DNA from: CAZAFM01 sp964484395
GTDB lineage: Bacteria; Campylobacterota; Campylobacteria; Campylobacterales; CAZAFM01
Reading direction: 5' to 3'
DNA length: 25,167 nucleotides
Assembly (NCBI GenBank): GCA_964484395.1
Contig: CAZAFM010000025.1
Coordinates: 1-25,167, forward strand
Of the stretch, positions 23,811 through 25,167 are shown piece after piece. The translations under genes were made by a program, and so were the position numbers. Every line of letters starts with the position of its first letter. The stretch's first letter is position 1. Below the pieces are notes generated by a model. The model made no database searches and had not been told where the DNA came from. It was given only the letters and a program-made list of their open reading frames with translations.

Positions 23811-25167
23811 ATGAGTTTTAAAGTTAAAAAATTAGCCATACTATCTGTTGGAGTAGTTTTTATTTTTATTGTTGCTACATATATTGCTATTGAAAAAAGT
23901 AATGAAGCCCTGCAAGCGACTTTACAATCGGAAATCCAGCAAGACAACAAAAAAGTGCTAGAGCACCTAATAAATATCCAACAAACACTAAAAAAAACAG
24001 CCACTGCACTAGCACAAGATAAAGAGGTGATATCTGCTTTGAATGTTGTCTCAAGCTATCAAGACAAAGATGACTATCTTAGTATTATATTTGATGTAGA
24101 AAAAGAGGCTTTAATAGAACATCTTAAAAGATATTTTGTATCTGATAGTTTTTTTGAAGTGGTACTGTATGACAATAAACAAGAGCTTGTAGCTACAAAA
24201 AAGTATCACTCTTCGTTGGGAAGAACAGGATTTATAACCTACAAAGATGGTGAACGATACTTTAAAAGTGAAAATGATCTTGTAAAACTGCAAGAGAATA
24301 AAAAAGTCTCTTTTGAATGTAAAGAGGGGTTGAGTATCAACTATACAGATGGCTACTATACTATGTGCGAAAGTCAAGTAGTGAGATTTGGAGATGCTAA
24401 GATAGGGAAGGTTGCTGTTATATACTATTTTGGTACAAAAGAGCTAGAAAGGTTCCAAAAAAACCTTACCTACCCTGTATCTTTTATACAACAAAAAGTT
24501 ACTACTGAACAGTTTGATATCACACCAATAGATGAAGATTTTAATCTATTTTTGAAGCATCATATTGATGAAAGCTATATTGAGGAGCAACAAAAAAGGA
24601 GAACAGCATTTACTTTTGTTGTAGTTTTTTTAGTGATTCTAACGATATTTTTGTTTTTACTTTACAGACATAACGAACTTGCAAAGTACCAAAAAGCACT
24701 TGAAGATACCAATAAAAAGCTAAAAGAGGAGCAAGAAAGGCTTGCAAATATTTTAGAAGGAACCAATGCAGGTACTTGGGAGTGGAATATCCAAACAGGT
24801 GAGACGATTTTTAATCAAAGATGGGCACAGATGCTAGGCTACACCCTTGATGAGCTTGAGCCCATATCGATTGACACCTGGATGAAGTATGCCCATCCAG
24901 ATGATTTGGAAAAAAGCAATAGATTAATACAGAAGCATATTGAGGGAAAAAGTGATTTTTATGAATGTGAATCAAGGATGAAGCACAAAGATGGCTCATG
25001 GATTTGGGTACTAGATCGTGGAAAAATATCTAAGTGGGATGATGAGGGCAAACCACTTATTATGAGTGGCACTCATCAAGACATCACCCAAAAAAAACAA
25101 GCAGAGATAGGACTCAAAGAAGCCAAACAAAAAGCAGATGAAGCCAGTAGACACAAAAGTGAATTTC
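23811..25167 (+). CDS. Membrane sensor histidine kinase (N-terminal 452 residues, cut by window edge)
   Basis: The frame is open from ATG 23811 to the window end, giving 452 residues. The order is TM1 (about 8-27), a large periplasmic domain (about 28-264) with Cache-like strands such as FFEVVLYDNKQELVAT, TM2 (about 266-285), a coiled coil, and a PAS domain (about 308-428). The PAS domain has GTWEWNIQTGE, MLGYTLDEL, AHPDDLE and KDGSWIWVLDRG, and ends in HQDITQKKQAE. The last residues, KQKADEASRHKSEF, are the usual lead-in to a histidine phosphoacceptor helix, so kinase domains should begin just past the edge. It is co-transcribed with the upstream binding protein, its likely periplasmic partner. 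Whether it carries receiver domains cannot be seen. Confidence 0.85.
   Translation, partial: MSFKVKKLAILSVGVVFIFIVATYIAIEKSNEALQATLQSEIQQDNKKVLEHLINIQQTLKKTATALAQDKEVISALNVVSSYQDKDDYLSIIFDVEKEALIEHLKRYFVSDSFFEVVLYDNKQELVATKKYHSSLGRTGFITYKDGERYFKSENDLVKLQENKKVSFECKEGLSINYTDGYYTMCESQVVRFGDAKIGKVAVIYYFGTKELERFQKNLTYPVSFIQQKVTTEQFDITPIDEDFNLFLKHHIDESYIEEQQKRRTAFTFVVVFLVILTIFLFLLYRHNELAKYQKALEDTNKKLKEEQERLANILEGTNAGTWEWNIQTGETIFNQRWAQMLGYTLDELEPISIDTWMKYAHPDDLEKSNRLIQKHIEGKSDFYECESRMKHKDGSWIWVLDRGKISKWDDEGKPLIMSGTHQDITQKKQAEIGLKEAKQKADEASRHKSEF

Noticed and set aside
24111..24377. Leftward 88-codon frame inside the sensor kinase
   Set aside because: It is antisense to a continuous kinase frame and has no supporting features.

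Overview
The window looks like chromosomal DNA from a Campylobacterota (epsilonproteobacterium). A free-living sulfur-oxidising or Arcobacter-like relative such as Sulfurimonas is my best guess. This rests on the AT-rich composition, the very compact overlapping genes, the TPR gene-rnhA-rnc-aroC block next to dnaG (an order I recall from Campylobacter and Helicobacter), a histidine kinase with an HQWKQPL phosphoacceptor box, promoters with a clear -10 but no -35, and the flavour of the proteins. No database search was possible, so the genus is inference.

Layout. (1) 1-327: the end of an unrecognised rightward gene, then a 13-bp perfect hairpin. (2) 8552 down to 434: a tight nine-gene leftward operon running LapB-like TPR protein, rnhA, rnc, aroC, gatA, guaB, metX, xseB, nitrilase-like protein. 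Gaps are 0-10 bp or the genes overlap. rnhA and the last gene start at TTG and metX at GTG. (3) 8635 to 14120: a rightward operon of orphan histidine kinase, dnaG, PP-loop tRNA-thiolation-like ATPase and malic enzyme, divergent from the first across an 82-bp gap with near-abutting -10 boxes. (4) 14151-17054, leftward: acyl-CoA thioesterase, an exported tandem rhodanese and an exported endonuclease/exonuclease/phosphatase-fold protein with OB-like tail domains. (5) 22595 down to 17128: a tripartite RND efflux operon (TolC, membrane fusion protein, permease) in which the permease is encoded as two translationally coupled half-genes. (6) 22596-22889: a 294-bp divergent regulatory region with two matching palindromes. 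(7) 22890 to the right edge: a periplasmic sugar-type binding protein followed 9 bp later by a membrane sensor kinase cut by the window edge.

The first part is mostly housekeeping: translation quality (GatA), nucleotides, aromatic and methionine biosynthesis, RNA processing, replication priming. The right third is accessory envelope and sensing biology. The best candidates for something under-described are the binding-protein/sensor-kinase pair with no transporter genes in view, the split RND permease with a histidine-rich junction, and the nitrilase-fold protein that has glycine where the catalytic cysteine should be. I saw no tRNA, rRNA, CRISPR array, insertion sequence or phage gene.
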